64,000 nt of DNA from positions 558,001-622,000 of the forward strand of contig NZ_JALGRF010000001.1 of NCBI RefSeq assembly GCF_022815725.1, written 5' to 3'. Shown piece by piece: positions 62,451 to 64,000 of the stretch; within the stretch, counting starts at the first letter, position 1; the number at the start of each line of letters is the position of its first letter. Under the pieces are notes generated by a model that saw only the letters and a list, made by a program, of their open reading frames with translations, was not told the DNA's origin and did not search any database. This stretch comes from Streptomyces sp. APSN-46.1 (GTDB lineage Bacteria; Actinomycetota; Actinomycetes; Streptomycetales; Streptomycetaceae). The translations under genes were made by a program, and so were the position numbers.

Positions 62451-62589
62451 ACCGGGCCGGCCCGCCGCGTGGAAGGGTTCCAGCGCGGTCGCCACCGCGT
62501 CGGCGGAGTTGGGATCCGTCTGGATGATCTCGTCGATGTGCTTGGCGTGGACCTCCTCGGCGAGGCTGACCACTCGGTAGTGGCTCTGC

Positions 62590-62934
62590 TTTGCCGGGGC
62601 GAGGGCCGTCGTGATCGGCCCCGGGCGGCGAGGGATACCAGAGGCGCCAGAGCCGTGAACGCGGCCGGCAGGACAGGGCGGCGGCCGGGCCGAGGGTGTC
62701 GGCGACCGGACCGGCGACCGCAGAGCCCGCCGCCGCGCCGACCGCGATGAAGCTGCCGACCCCGGCGAACGCCTGGGTCATCTTCTGCTGGGCCGTACTC
62801 AACCAACCTGCACAACCCCAGGTCAGAAGCGTGACGACTGTGCAGATCCACTGACCGGCGACACCTGTCGCCGACCCAGCCGCGACCATCCCGTCCCCCT
62901 GCTGGCACACAACCAGTGCCACCAGCAGACCCAT
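62590..62934 (-). pseudogene. Membrane protein fragment
   Basis: From ATG 62934 two or three hydrophobic segments (GQWICTVVTLLTWGCAGWLS, AGVGSFIAVGAAAGSAVAGP) form the start of a small membrane protein; after about 85 residues the frame runs into unrelated sequence joined to QSHYRVVSLAEEVHAKHIDE in another frame. Confidence 0.4.
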
Positions 62935-63025
62935 TCACAGGAGCGCAGGGGTCTGGAGTCCAAGATCGATTGTCAGTGGTGGATGAGAAGATCGGAGCAT
63001 CGAGTCGGAAAACGGGGGAGCCGTC

Positions 63026-64000
63026 ATGTCCGGAAACCAGAACTACATCAATCACGTTGCTCTCGTGTTGGATGCCAGTTCGTCCATGTCACACCTGAGC
63101 CGTAAAGTGGTCGAAGTCGCCGACCAGCAGATCTCATATCTGGCCCGCCGATCGCAGGAACTGGACCAGGAAACGCGCGTCACGGTGTACGTCTTCGCAG
63201 ACAAGGTGGAGTGCGTCATCTACGACAAGGACGTGCTGCGAATGCCGTCCCTGAAGCAGCTGTACCGGGCCGGCGGAATGACGGCTCTGCTGGCGGCCAC
63301 GCTGAAGTCACAGCGGGAGCTGGCGCAGACAGCTCAACTTTACGGCGACCACAGCTTTCTCACGTTCGTACTGACCGACGGGCAGGAGAACGCAAGTCAC
63401 CGCTGCCCGGATGCCCCTGCCAGGGACCAGCGTGAACTGGTGCAGGCCGTGGCCACGATGATCGAGACCCAGGAGGACAACTGGACGCTGGCCGTCCTTG
63501 TGCCGGACCAGATGGGCAAGCGCGAGGCCATGCAGTGCGGCTTCCCGAAGGACAACATCGCCATCTGGGATGCCACGAGCACACAGGGTCTGGAGGAAGC
63601 CGGACAGGTCATCCTGAAGGCCACCGAGAGCTTTATGGTCGGCCGCACCAAGGGCATCCGGGGATCGCGGGCAGTGTTCTCCACAGGTGCGGAGACGGTC
63701 AACAAAGACACCATCGAGGCGGCCGGTCTCATCCCGGTCAATCCGTCGCAGTACCAGCTCATTCCCGTGGCTCGCGAAACGGCGATCCGGGACTGGGTCA
63801 TCGAGTGCGGGCACAGTTACCGAACCGGTTGTGGGTTCTACCAACTGACTAAGCCAGAAAAGATTCAGGCGCAGAAACAGATTGCGGTGCTGGAAAAGAA
63901 GACAGACCAGGTCTACACGGGACCGCAGGCCCGCGCCCTGCTCGGCCTGCCCAACACGGAAGTCCGCGTCAAGCCGGACCACAACGACGACTTCACGATC
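63026..64000 (+). CDS. vWA-domain protein, 3' end cut by window edge
   Basis: From ATG 63026 at least 325 residues are open to the edge. The vWA domain (about 8-200) has an intact MIDAS: LVLDASSSMSHLS (DxSxS), GGMTALLAATLKS (Thr) and FVLTDGQENASHR (TDG...). Downstream GIRGSRAVFSTGAETVNKDT and PEKIQAQKQIAVLEKKTDQV look like a charged helical tail. vWA proteins of this type occur in tellurite-resistance-like and MoxR-linked systems; the C-terminus and neighbours needed to decide are outside the window. Confidence 0.88.
   Translation, partial: MSGNQNYINHVALVLDASSSMSHLSRKVVEVADQQISYLARRSQELDQETRVTVYVFADKVECVIYDKDVLRMPSLKQLYRAGGMTALLAATLKSQRELAQTAQLYGDHSFLTFVLTDGQENASHRCPDAPARDQRELVQAVATMIETQEDNWTLAVLVPDQMGKREAMQCGFPKDNIAIWDATSTQGLEEAGQVILKATESFMVGRTKGIRGSRAVFSTGAETVNKDTIEAAGLIPVNPSQYQLIPVARETAIRDWVIECGHSYRTGCGFYQLTKPEKIQAQKQIAVLEKKTDQVYTGPQARALLGLPNTEVRVKPDHNDDFTI

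Overview
High G+C, the codon usage and the gene families (KilB-like protein, DUF4360 secreted protein, DUF6247 protein, Tpg-like telomere protein, XRE/MmyB regulator, SpoIIE phosphatase) point to a Streptomyces or close relative. A Tpg-like terminal-protein gene and the high density of insertion-sequence remnants and broken genes fit an arm or end region of a linear chromosome, or a linear plasmid. This is inference from gene content; no telomere sequence was identified.

1-7.5 kb (minus strand): a compact, translationally coupled biosynthetic operon: ATP-grasp ligase, lysine/ornithine N-hydroxylase, small cupin, FAD amine oxidase (glycine-oxidase type), methionyl-tRNA-synthetase-like enzyme, second ATP-grasp ligase, MFS exporter (cut by the window edge). 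Hydroxylase + cupin + MetRS-like + FAD oxidase is the set known to build N-N bonds (hydrazines) from N-hydroxylysine and glycine. This is the strongest candidate for an undescribed product pathway in the window.

7.5-17.4 kb: an integrase remnant broken by a 14-bp tandem duplication, a truncated serine recombinase, a divergent GlxA-type regulator/isochorismatase pair, a penicillin-binding-protein-like lipoprotein lacking its catalytic motifs, and a decayed MoxR / VMAP-caspase-like / alpha-beta hydrolase operon (vWA-MoxR-VMAP conflict-system type) with many frameshifts.

17.7-24.3 kb: a complete, minimal Tn7-like transposon (tnsA-tnsB-tnsC-tniQ, all intact) with terminal inverted repeats, internal transposase-binding repeats and a perfect 5-bp target duplication (CCACA). 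It carries no visible cargo.

24.3-42 kb: accessory region with a KilB-like gene, an NADP oxidoreductase/inositol-phosphatase pair divergent from a LysR regulator, ISL3, IS5, IS21-like and small inverted-repeat elements, a DUF4360 secreted protein, a DinB protein and a patchwork of gene fragments (NUDIX, peptidoglycan-binding, LAL-regulator, transporter, methyltransferase).

42-53 kb: a large XRE-nSTAND1-WD40 protein divergent from a secreted ricin-type lectin, then the Tpg-like gene, a 333-residue unknown, DUF6247, an IS701 remnant and small membrane proteins.

52-64 kb: a MarR regulator divergent from an old-yellow-enzyme gene; then small unknown genes separated by repeated transposon-end-like sequences, a TniQ/integrase chimera, a large SpoIIE-type sensor phosphatase, a gyrB fragment and a vWA-domain gene running off the right edge.
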